This document shows, piece after piece, positions 11,801 through 23,800 of a stretch of 64,000 bases of DNA (position 1 is its first letter; each line of letters starts with the position of its first letter). The translations under genes and the position numbers were made by a program. The stretch comes from Stichopus chloronotus. Lineage: Eukaryota; Echinodermata; Holothuroidea; Aspidochirotida; Stichopodidae. Where the stretch lies: contig CM037845.1 of assembly GCA_021234535.1 (NCBI GenBank), forward strand, positions 9,850,143 to 9,914,142. Direction: 5' to 3'. Below the pieces are notes generated by a model. That model worked only from the letters and a program-made list of their open reading frames with translations, was not told the origin of the DNA and did no database searches.

Positions 11801-14800
11801 TTGTTGGGATGCAGGTTATTGGAGTGCATACCTAGTCCCAGTGATAGGGGTAATGTTGCACAGTGCCTTGAGCAGCTACCAGTTAGACAGGTGTGCTATA
11901 CAAGATGCATTGATCATCATTATAGAAAATAAGGAGGATTGAAAAAAAAAAAATGGATGAATTTCACTAGAGGCAAAGAGAGCAAAGACTGTAAACAAGA
12001 GGAGACCCTCAGATGAACAACATATACAGTAGTTGTACCTTAAAGCATCAGTATGCAAAGCAGGTGGTTGAGTTCAGAAAAGGTTAAACAGACACGAAGT
12101 TCCCTCAGTTAACTCATGTCTTGCAGTCATGGTACAACAACCTGCATGATCTACAGTAGCATGCATCTTCATCAGGTTGGTAGTTAGCACTAATGGCATC
12201 TCAACCAAATGAAAAACAAAAGATCTTTAAAAGATTCCTACTGAATTGGGATAATGTCATTGTTAGGTATCTCTTGAAAGAAAAGTGGGTCCGTATTGCT
12301 CATACCACTAGATTGGGTATAACAAACAGTACACAAGACTCTGCCTCCTACAGTTATCAGGCCCTTTTCCATGGATACCATTTAAATCAAGCATGTTACA
12401 CATCTGGGAAGTTTTAGCATGTTGTGCATATTGGAAGGTCAACATTATCACAGAATGTTGCATGTACTGTGCATCAAGTAAAAAGAGAGACTGGCATGAT
12501 AATTACATACATCAACTGTGACAAGATTATAAATTGCAAATATAATCAAGAGTTAGTCGGAGAATACAGACAACTAAATCTCATCTACATGGTATTAGTC
12601 AGATATATCTCACACATAGGGAGGAAGTATTTTAAGCATGGTGTAAGGAGTTTGCCATGACTTAGACTGTCAAGGTTCAAGGAGTCAGCAGATACAAAGA
12701 AAGACATGATAAGATCGGCCGGTAACAGATGCATCCCAACATTGCACCACCATCTGGGATACTGCATGCCAATATTACACCACCATCCAACATTGCATGC
12801 CAACATGACACCACTATCCAATAAATTGCATGCCAACACTACACCACCATCCAATATGTCGCATGCCAACATTACACCACCATTCAATATATTGCATGCC
12901 AACATTACTTTACCATCCAACAATATTCCCTCACAATCCACCAATGCCAGTTATCATTATTTTTACTGATTTATTGCTACAATGAGGTTCTCGATCATTT
13001 TGTAATTTACCCAGATATTTCCTCTAACCTTATCAGAGTAAATAGTACTGCATGCTAGTTTGATAGTGAATACAATAAAATACTTCTTAAGTCTTGACCC
13101 AGTCTCCGTTGTCTCTTATTTATGAGGTAATGTCAAGTATTTCATATGAGACGCAATTTTAGTAATACCTTGAATCCACCACAGAAGCAGCAAAAGGTTG
13201 TACATGGAGAAACATTTGGGGTGACACATTCATGCTGGCACATTCTACTGACATGTCAATGAGACACTGATCCATTGGAAGATTTTTCCGGCTACGTGTA
13301 AATGTGTGACTCAAAATATCCCTCATTCACGCATGATGAGAGTCTGGATGGATTACAGAACCTGCCACATTACACATGATTCAGTTTTGTTTTTTTTTTC
13401 ACAAAAAGTGGCCTAGTGTCACTCATCAAAGAGATTGCCACAGACTAAGGGGTGTTGTTGTTATCACACAACTGCAACAACTAACTATGGCCAGGTATAC
13501 ATGTCTCTGTTTAGACCAGGTTCCCTCAAATGGCGACGGCAAACACCACTTGTTGCACGTGATGTTGTCCAGACTGGTGCACAAAAAGTACTGGGAGATA
13601 TATTGAAAAGTTGAACATTTTCAACCAGGATGACAAAAATGACTTTTGTCTCAAAAATAGGTAAATTCTCACAATACCCCTCATACTCCGAACGATTATA
13701 GGCTGTATTGCATCACCCTAAGCTATATTTTTACCTCCCTGAAAGGAAAATTCTCAGCTGGTTCTAAGTTACAGTACTCTTAGATTGACAGCAAATTCGA
13801 AAGATGCAGAGCAGCTCGTATTACACAGCGTACACAGGGATCCATTGTTTTGATTACACATGTGGAGGAATGTAGGACAGGCTGAGGGAGGGACTAGAGG
13901 TAGGTGGTTGGGAAAATTGAAACTGTCTGGGGTGATGCATTACAGCCTTTAATATGCATATTGTTACCCCGGGAAGTTCTCGGGTGACCTTGGGTGAGCC
14001 ACGAAAGGCCACCTGAGGGGTAGAGAAGAACAAACTCAGGACAAATCAAACAGAGCAGGAACACAGCGTAATAAGGTATAACAACGTATTTATCTATCTA
14101 CGAATCTCGCTGTCTTGGTCCCTTGACCAAAAGTAAACCAACTGTCATAATGCATAACATAATAAATCAACAGGAAACTTACATGTTTTTGCAACCCATA
14201 CTCAATAACCCCTCAATCACAAATAACAAGATCCTGTATTAAGTGCTTTCACAATACACACAAGTACCCCTTTAATATGCACATAAAGTCTTAAGCCAAC
14301 ATAGCCCCTTTAATCTAAGACATGACTCTACTTAACCTTTACAGAAATAAGACAAAATAGCAAATCAAATTCAAAACAGGGAACTTGCTGACCAAAATAA
14401 ACTACAGCTGTTTCTTTGATCATACACTCCTCCCAGACCAACAAACACGTATTTCACACCACTAGCTTGACCATCTCCATTGTACACAAGAATAATAATC
14501 TTTGTCATAACAGATCACTAACTGTACACCTATGAACTAGCACTCTTTCCCTGCTTTTACTAAGGAGCCTCAAATTAATAAAACAAGAGCACACATTGTT
14601 TGGATATAACTGTACCCATATCATACTCCTGTGCACAGACACTCTACAGCTAATTACTATTAATACTACTGCCCAGCACAAGTTACCATGGTCACCTAAA
14701 CCATTCAACCAATCCTGTGAGGACATCCCCCTAGGGAATTCACCTATACAGCTGTTGTGTGTCTACCCTTGCCTTCCCATCTACCAATGGATCAACCCTT

Positions 14801-17800
14801 ACTTCACTTATGTGCTACTGCAAGGAGATACCAGCAATGTAATATGATACCATGGAACCACCTCACACACATATTGTCACTGTAGGTTTCCTATTCCAAT
14901 AGTGCATGGTCCCATTGGCCTACAGTGAATGTACAGCTTAAGGCCCTACCATGTTAAAGTGCTGGCAGTGGGAACTCCCAAAGTTACAATTAAACTTCGC
15001 AATATTTCTACTAATTCCTAGCATTACTGGTAACAAAAATACATCACATAGGATCTCCACATATTTGAGATAAGAATAATGTATAAAAGAAAGTGAAAAC
15101 AACATACCTGAGGGGTAGAGAAGAACAAACTCAGGACAAATCAAACAGAGCAGGAACACAGCGTAATAAGGTATAACAATGTGATCCTGTTAGTCAATTA
15201 GCCCCTGACACTAGAAGGAAGGTACCATATTCTGTGAGGGAACTCAATAAAATAGTAGTTCCATAAAAATAGCAAAACAGGCAAAAAATAAGTATGGAGT
15301 TTTATAGGGGTCTCTGCTTTGTTCTGAGTATATCCCTTACACTCTCCCCCTCTCAAAGAAGTCGTCTCTGACTCGTTTTTGACACGACTAATGTCATAAC
15401 TCAACGCAAAAACAAATACAAGCAATACGTTGCAGTATCCCCTTCTAGCACGTGAAACAGAACTCAATGTATGAACTGACAATGTACTTGTAAAAGGGCA
15501 AAACCCCAAGTGTTAGGTTAGTAGCACTAACAAAGTACCAGGAATCACTTCAAGTTCAAGATTGCGCGCACTCCCAAGAACTGAGTAATTCCAAACGATC
15601 ACTTGATCAAAAAGCACATGTATGTAACCTTACTAGGTTTTGTGGTTCTGTCCACTAGTTACTACTTTATGCTGTAAGCAAGAATCCACTACCTGCATGA
15701 TGTTGGACTCATAATGTCCCATACTTGACGAACAAATAACCATCCACCCACTGGATGAAAAATATACTCAAATACGACAAAGGTAACTCTGTCGTGGCGT
15801 AAAAAAATCTCACTAGAACAATATAATGAATTTGTCATGATCTAATGACTTTTTTGAGAAACCTCACTAGAGAAATATAGTAAATTTTCTACACCCCATC
15901 AGAAACAATACCAGGAACAACTAGGGAGACTAACCATGATCAACTTCCGTCAGTACGAAGTCCAGTCAGAAGTTGGTAGTGGATACTGTGGGAAAAACAC
16001 TGGTGGCTGTAGTCGGTAGTCGTACGTTTGGGGAAATGGTGGCTGTAGTCGGTGGTCGTAAATTTGGGGAAATGGTGGCTGTAGTCGGTGGTCGTAAATT
16101 TGGGGAAATGGTGGCTGTAGTCGGTGGTCGTAAATTCGTCCAAGGTTGGGTTGAGAACCTTGGGGTAAATTAGGAGGATATGGACACTGGGCCGACTGAA
16201 CCCAAGATGGGGCTCCAGGGTGCAAGTAACTCAGGAAATCCGGTGGCCTCCTGTTTCGGGTCGGACGTCCTTGTTCCTCTGGCGCTGGTTCTGGTGGTAT
16301 CCCCACAGGTGGTTCAGGTGTACGCTTCTCTGGGTTTGGGGGTGTCTCGTTTTCAGGACATCCTGAGTTTGGCAGAACATCTGCACCTACTAGAGACTCT
16401 GTCGGTGTTGTCGGTCGTTGCTCCGGAGTACCCGTACTAACAAGTGGTTCCGACGGTGCCGAAAAACGAGAAGGTAGAGACTGACGGGGGATATATGGAT
16501 GCCACTCATCGTCACTTTCATCGCTTCCTCCGCTCTCCGCATGGCTTGGTCTGTCTGTTGGCGGTGCCTTGATTGTTGCATGTCCCTTTTCCTGCTGTTT
16601 CCGTTGGGGTTTCCCGGTTTCTTGAAGGGGTAGTGCATCGCATGCTAACAAGAGATTGCGATGCAAAACCCGTTTCCGTCTCTTGGCATTATCTGAGATG
16701 ACTTCAAATACTGGTATGTCAGGACTTACTTGTTTTACGACCCTGTACACCGTGTCCTCCCAGTAAGACCTGAGCTTGTCAGGGCCTGCTTGTCTGGCAA
16801 GGTTCTTGACAAGTACCCGATCACCGGGAGATAACTGGGCATAGTGAGTCTTCTTATCGTATCTTTCCTTTGCAACAGCTGCCATCTTGCTACTATGCCT
16901 ATCGGCAATACGATACGCTTCCTGCATCTGCTGACGCCATTTATCAGCAAAGGTTCTGTGGTCAATCTCTTCCTCCTCAGTTTCCAACCCAAACAGGATG
17001 TCAACTGGAAGTCGTGGTGTACGCCCGAACATCAGATAGAATGGAGAATATCCGGTAGCATCATTCTTCGAACAGTTGTAGGCATGCATGCATCTTGGCA
17101 GAGCTTCCTTCCAATTTAGTTTTTGTTGGTCTGATAGTGTCCGAAGCATGTTGAGTATCGTCCGGTTCATCCTCTCAACTTGACCATTACCTTGCGGGTG
17201 ATACGGGGTCGTTCTGCAATGCTCAATACCACAATATTCCTGAAGTTTCTGGAAGAGTTGGTTTTCAAACTCCCTCCCCTGGTCATGGTGGAGTTTCTTC
17301 GGGAAACCAAATCTGAGGAAGAAATCATTGAACAACCTGTCTGCCGCAGCATGTGCCGACTTGTTCTTTGTAGCATAGGCTTGTGCGAATCTAGTGAAAT
17401 GGTCGACGACTACGAGGATATATTCATAGCCGCCTTTACATTTTTCCAAGTGTAAGTAGTCTATCGAAATCATTTCAAAAGGTTCTGTTGTATGTATCGG
17501 TACTAATGGTGCTCTGACATTACGTACAGGCTTCTTTTGAACCACACAGTGACACTGCTTTGTGACATATGCCTCCACCTCTTTTGCCATGTATGGCCAA
17601 TAGAACCGTTGTCTAATTAGGTCCAGGGTCCTCTCCGAACCAATGTGACCCATGTCATTGTGGAGCCCTTTCAACACTGCGTCCTTATACTTCATAGGAA
17701 GGAGAAGCTGCTTTCTATTCGCAGTGCATCGGTACAGCAGTCCCCTGTCATCAAACGTCAGTTTGTCCCACTGGTTCAAAAGAGTCTGTACCTCCTTGGA

Positions 17801-20800
17801 CTCATTCCTTCGCTCTTGGGTTGACGGTCTTTGCCCATTTTTCTTCAACTGAAGAATCTTCCCAAGGACCACGTCATTCTCTTGAGCTGCTTTAAGCTCG
17901 TGGGTTTCAATGGGTGAAACTGTGGACAGTGGCGATGTCCCCAAGATGACACAACTGTTACTATTGACCGTGCTTACATCAATGCATGCCACCTCTCTAC
18001 CACCCATAGCCTGAATGTATTCAGCCGTGGCTGAAATTACGGAACTTGGAACCATCTCCATGCATTCCCTCATATAGTCATCCATCTTATCCGGTATCGG
18101 CATTCTGGACAGGACATCCGCATCTACATTTTCCTTTCCACATCGGTACTTTATGTCAAAACGAAAACTAGCCAGCTCTGACACCCATCTTTGCCCAGTC
18201 GCATTCAAGCGAGCCGTACTCATAACGTATGTCAGTGGGTTGTTATCAGTGAAGACAACAAAATGGCTGGCATGTTGAAGATAGTCGCGGAACCGCTCTG
18301 TTACAGCCCACTTTAAGGCAAGGAATTCTAATTTACTCGAGTGGTAGTTACGTTCTGGGGGTGTTAACGTGCGTGAAGCGAATGCTATCACTCGTAATTT
18401 CCCTTCCAAGTGTTGGTACAAAACTGCTCCGAGACCGTCCCCCGAAGCATCGGTGTGGAGTATATAAGGTTCAGAAAAATCTGGATAGGCCATAACAGGG
18501 TGGGTGGTTAGACGATGGATAAGGTCACAGAGAATGGCATGATGCTCTGCAGTCCACTCTATTTTCTCTTTAGAATCCAGATTACTTCTTTTCTTCGTTA
18601 CAGACTTACCTCTGTTTCTTACCTTTTTCTGTCGTTCACCCAACAACTCATACAACGGCTTAGCTATGATTGAAAAATTCTGTATATAACTTCGATAGTA
18701 TCCAATAAACCCTAAAACCCTTCTTAGTTCTCCGACAGTTTTTGGTGTCTGATTCTTCAATGCCAGGACCGGTTCTGTGTCAGCAGGATCCATTCTGTAC
18801 CCCTCACCAGTTACTAGCCTCCCGAGATACCTTACCTGTCTCTTAAAAAGATGACACTTACTGGGTTTTAATTTTATACCATGGTGCCTCAACCTTGATA
18901 AAACTCTTCTCAGGTGTTCGATATGTTCACTGAAAGTGGTTCCGTAAACGAGAACATCATCCAGGTAAACAACACAGATGTCGTTGTTGAAGTCACTAAG
19001 GCAGCCTTCCATGAACCGTTGAAATTCGGCGGGGGCATTCTTTAACCCAAAGGGGATCCGTTTCCATTCATGCAGGCCCCATGGAGTGATGAACGAGGTA
19101 AGATGTTGGCTGTCTGGGTGCATGTATCCCTGATGATAAGCTTTACCTTGGTCCAGTGTACTGAACCATGAATTCCCCTTCAAACCATCAAGGATATCCT
19201 GAATCTTGGGTATTGGCTGTCGGTCGTCAATCGTCTTTTGATTTAGTGCCCTATAGTCAACACATAACCTAAGTCCGCCATCCCTCTTCCGCACACAGAC
19301 AACAGGAGATGAGTAACTAGATTTTGATTTTGTCACCCAGCCCCTCATAATCAAGTCCTCTAAATACTCTTTAACTTCCTTATACAAGGGTCGTGGTATG
19401 CTTATGTACCCCTTCTGAACAGGTGCGTCACTGGAAAGATTAATTTTCATTTGCAGCCCAGGGCAGTTGCCTGTGTCCATGTCATCCCTAGAGAATGCTG
19501 CAGATTGTTCTGTCAACATTTCTCGTGCCAACTTCTGTTGATCTGGGGTAAGTCCAGAAAGGTCGATGGGGGGACACCAGTCGTCACTTGTCTGTGGGTT
19601 ACGTGCTGTCCTTGTGGTGTTTGTATCACCCAAGTGCACAGAGTGTGACGTCGCTGTTAGTGGTCCAGTGTTTCCCTTCTGTGGTCTGGATGGTATGTCA
19701 AAGACAGTGTTCACGAGTTCACATGTCCCTAGAGGGGTCCGTTTTGGGAGAAGTATGTCACGGTCAGTGGTATTGACAATAGGTACTTTTAATTCGCAAT
19801 TAGAACTGCCAGTAACTCTTAAGACTGTTGACCCTAACTCCAACCCTTCAGGCCATGACGCCATCGGATGGGGCTCAAACAAACACTCTGACAACTTAGT
19901 CTCCATATGAATTTGACATCGAATATGGCTTACCTGTCCAGCCTTTACCAACTGATTCTGTTGAGGTGACCTTACATTAGCTAGAACAGGACTGTCTCCA
20001 TCCTGTACCAATTGTACCATATATTTTAAGGCTCGTTTACTCACCCGTGGAAAAGATTTCCCTAGACCTTGTACTTGTTCGTTCACACTTGCCCCTTTCC
20101 CCCTAATTATACTTGCAATTACATTATAGCCAATCAAGGTGTTGGCCATTTCCCCAGGATACACAAGTATTGGTACCTCAATTTCAGGGTGGGCATCCAG
20201 CTTGAATGTCACCCACACCCATCCCTTGTATGGAACCTCCAATCCGTTACTTGCCTTCAAATCTAGGTGAGACCCTTCCAGGAGTTCCTCCACTGGTCTT
20301 ATCTCAACCCCTTGTAAGTTTTCTTGAACCCACTTGTCTGAGATGATGGACACTTGGGACCCTGTATCCCACAAAACATCCATAGGCATGTTATCTATAC
20401 ACGCCCGCACAATGCACTGTTCCCCCACCAACCTCACCAGCTTTTCTAATTTCCTTGGTGACAGATCGGCTGGGTTACCCTTGGGATGCATATTGGGACT
20501 TCTTTGTCCGCCATCCTGAATGTTTTGGACATCTACTGTGGTCCCCCCTCGTCCCTCAGAGGCGACCCACTGTCGTTTCCCTGGTACCTTTTCCTACATC
20601 TCCTGGCAAAATGGTCACTGCTACCACATTTGTAGCAGTGATCACACATATCCCCCCGATTTTCTGCCTTACATTTGTCACAGCCCCGCTTCTTACCCCT
20701 TTCCGGTTTCTGCCCTAGCGCCCGTTTGATCTCGAAGACTTCAGCATGGAGTGCCTTGTATCCCTCAAGGTCGGCCTTCAGTTCCTGGATCGCTTCCATC

Positions 20801-23800
20801 AATGTGTCTTTCTTCTGGACTGCTGGGGTTACTTCGGCTGACTCCACCTGATTCGAAGCAGCGGGCTTAGTGATGTTCTGCTTATGTTTCTTTTTTCGTT
20901 CCACTTCGTTACTAGCAGCGGCATTAAGCTTCTCCAGCAGCACTTCATCTGAGGCATTCGGCTTTTCAAGGTAAGGCTTCATGTCAGCACGGATGGCATG
21001 CTCCGAAAGACCAGTCAGTACTGCGTGTTGAAACATTGCTTGTACTAGTGACTCATCGTACTTCTGTGGTGCTTCACTCTCTTTCGATGCGAAAAGTACA
21101 CGTTGCCTCACGCTTAATGCCCTAACCAGGAAACTTTGTGGTGTCTCCTTCGGTTGTTGCGTTAGTCCACTCAGTTCATGGTACAGCTCTGTGGCACCCT
21201 TCTCCCTAAAGTGGGTGCGGAGAATCCGCCGTAATTTTGGGAGTGTTACATCAGACTTACTCTCAAGATAAGTGCGTAAATCCAGGCTCGGGTTGGTCGC
21301 TCTGATCACTGCCTCCACCACTTCCCCCTCTGGATAGCCCTTATTCAGTCCTGCTTCAATTTGGTGGATGAGACTGGTGAAGCTTAAGCCATCTTTCTGA
21401 GTATGATCACCAATGTGTCCCGAGATCCGAAAGTCCCGACGCACATATTCCCTGTGGATGTTGGTGTTTGATGTTTTGATGTCTTGGCTAGGATAAGAAG
21501 TGGGTGATGGAGTTTCTTCTTCAGGGTCTTCAGATGGCCACACCTCTTCAACGATGTGTTTGAAGTCTGTCAACTTCTCCTCCCATTCCTCACTGATCAG
21601 GACTCTGTTCAACAATCGAAGTTGTGCATGTCGACCCTTGCTTCTCGCCTTGGTCAGCTCATCTTCAGGGAGCACCAGCTTCTCGCCAACAGCACTCAGT
21701 TGTTTCGTGGTCAACCTATGCAACCTGGTCTGTAGCTCTTCTAAAAGTGCATCCGCCATCTTCAGTGATCCTTTTCTGTCAATCGTATCAAATAGTCATT
21801 ATTCCTGAGACTTCATCCGGGCGGTGCCTCCAAATTTGTTACCCCGGGAAGTTCTCGGGTGACCTTGGGTGAGCCACGAAAGGCCACCTGAGGGGTAGAG
21901 AAGAACAAACTCAGGACAAATCAAACAGAGCAGGAACACAGCGTAATAAGGTATAACAACGTATTTATCTATCTACGAATCTCGCTGTCTTGGTCCCTTG
22001 ACCAAAAGTAAACCAACTGTCATAATGCATAACATAATAAATCAACAGGAAACTACATGTTTTTGCAACCCATACTCAATAACCCCTCAATCACAAATAA
22101 CAAGATCCTGTATTAAGTGCTTTCACAATACACACAAGTACCCCTTTAATATGCACATAAAGTCTTAAGCCAACATAGCCCCTTTAATCTAAGACATGAC
22201 TCTACTTAACCTTTACAGAAATAAGACAAAATAGCAAATCAAATTCAAAACAGGGAACTTGCTGACCAAAATAAACTACAGCTGTTTCTTTGATCATACA
22301 CTCCTCCCAGACCAACAAACACGTATTTCACACCACTAGCTTGACCATCTCCATTGTACACAAGAATAATAATCTTTGTCATAACAGATCACTAACTGTA
22401 CACCTATGAACTAGCACTCTTTCCCTGCTTTTACTAAGGAGCCTCAAATTAATAAAACAAGAGCACACATTGTTTGGATATAACTGTACCCATATCATAC
22501 TCCTGTGCACAGACACTCTACAGCTAATTACTATTAATACTACTGCCCAGCACAAGTTACCATGGTCACCTAAACCATTCAACCAATCCTGTGAGGACAT
22601 CCCCCTAGGGAATTCACCTATACAGCTGTTGTGTGTCTACCCTTGCCTTCCCATCTACCAATGGATCAACCCTTACTTCACTTATGTGCTACTGCAAGGA
22701 GATACCAGCAATGTAATATGATACCATGGAACCACCTCACACACATATTGTCACTGTAGGTTTCCTATTCCAATAGTGCATGGTCCCATTGGCCTACAGT
22801 GAATGTACAGCTTAAGGCCCTACCATGTTAAAGTGCTGGCAGTGGGAACTCCCAAAGTTACAATTAAACTTCGCAATATTTCTACTAATTCCTAGCATTA
22901 CTGGTAACAAAAATACATCACATAGGATCTCCACATATTTGAGATAAGAATAATGTATAAAAGAAAGTGAAAACAACATACCTGAGGGGTAGAGAAGAAC
23001 AAACTCAGGACAAATCAAACAGAGCAGGAACACAGCGTAATAAGGTATAACAATGTGATCCTGTTAGTCAATTAGCCCCTGACACTAGAAGGAAGGTACC
23101 ATATTCTGTGAGGGAACTCAATAAAATAGTAGTTCCATAAAAATAGCAAAACAGGCAAAAAATAAGTATGGAGTTTTATAGGGGTCTCTGCTTTGTTCTG
23201 AGTATATCCCTTACAATATGAACATTTACAGTAATGCACCTGCTATACACTATTTGCATCCCTTTTGCAGATGCTGTTCAAACCAAGTATAGCTAACAGT
23301 GTCAACAATCTGGAGGTAACTGATCTTTGTCAGCTTTCCACAAAGACTTAACAATCACGAAAGAAGCATAAGAAAGAATGGTCCTGGATTCCCAGTGGCT
23401 GAACACTTTTAATCTTACAAAGCACAGATTATCCAACATAAGAATCTCTGTTCTTTTTGGTTATTTCAAAACTGCACAGGACCGGGGTAAATGCGAAATA
23501 GCAGCTATCCTCAGACCAAGTACATGCAAAAATGGGCTTAACAGGGATCTAAACTTCATGAGCAGACATGTGAAAAACTAACTTTTACACAGTTTCTTGC
23601 ACACTGCTCCCTCATTTACAACTGAATATGAGTGGAAATAGGCTTGAAATATTTTGTTCTGACGTTTACTGTAGAATTCTTCACTGTAGTTGGCATGAAG
23701 ATATCCAGCTTTTTTGTATGTTTTTCTTCTGCACGTTTTCTTTTCTGTCACACACACACACACATATACATACACATATAAAATTTACTGTCTAAAACAG

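Larger units (their letters stand above)
13962..15341 (-). repeat. 3' LTR of the Gypsy element
   Basis: 1380 bp, collinear with the 5' LTR. On the coding strand: 162 bp with a TATA-like box, 74-bp repeat copy 1, a 1021-bp insert-like segment, 74-bp repeat copy 2, then 49 bp. Small open frames of 73-83 codons occur identically in both LTRs and show no family signature. Confidence 0.95.
13962..23215 (-). mobile_element. Full-length Ty3/Gypsy LTR retrotransposon
   Basis: 9254 bp on the minus strand, bounded by TG...CA and a 4-bp duplication ATAT (13958-13961 and 23216-23219). Order on the coding strand: 5' LTR 23215-21837, primer site 21832-21815, gag 21759-20533, pol 20491-15950 (protease, RT, RNase H, integrase, GPY/F-type module, no chromodomain), polypurine tract 15354-15342, 3' LTR 15341-13962. 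No env is seen. LTRs differ by one single-base indel as far as read, and both large ORFs are open, so this insertion is recent and possibly still mobile. Confidence 0.96.
21837..23215 (-). repeat. 5' LTR of the Gypsy element
   Basis: 1379 bp. It starts TGTAAGGG and ends GGGTAACA on the minus strand, and lacks one T that the 3' LTR has in a CTTAC/CTAC difference near 22054. It contains the same pair of 74-bp direct repeats as the other LTR (21886-21959 and 22980-23053). Confidence 0.95.

Noticed and set aside
14505..15159. Identical 73-83-codon frames in both LTRs (also 22379-23033)
   Set aside because: Identity follows from LTR duplication; no start context, domain or codon signature.
15355..15949. 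Env gene downstream of pol
   Set aside because: No frame with signal peptide or transmembrane features.
15940..16440. Open frames opposite or out of phase to pol, including 66- and 86-codon plus-strand frames
   Set aside because: Shadows of the pol minisatellite and Pro-rich tail.
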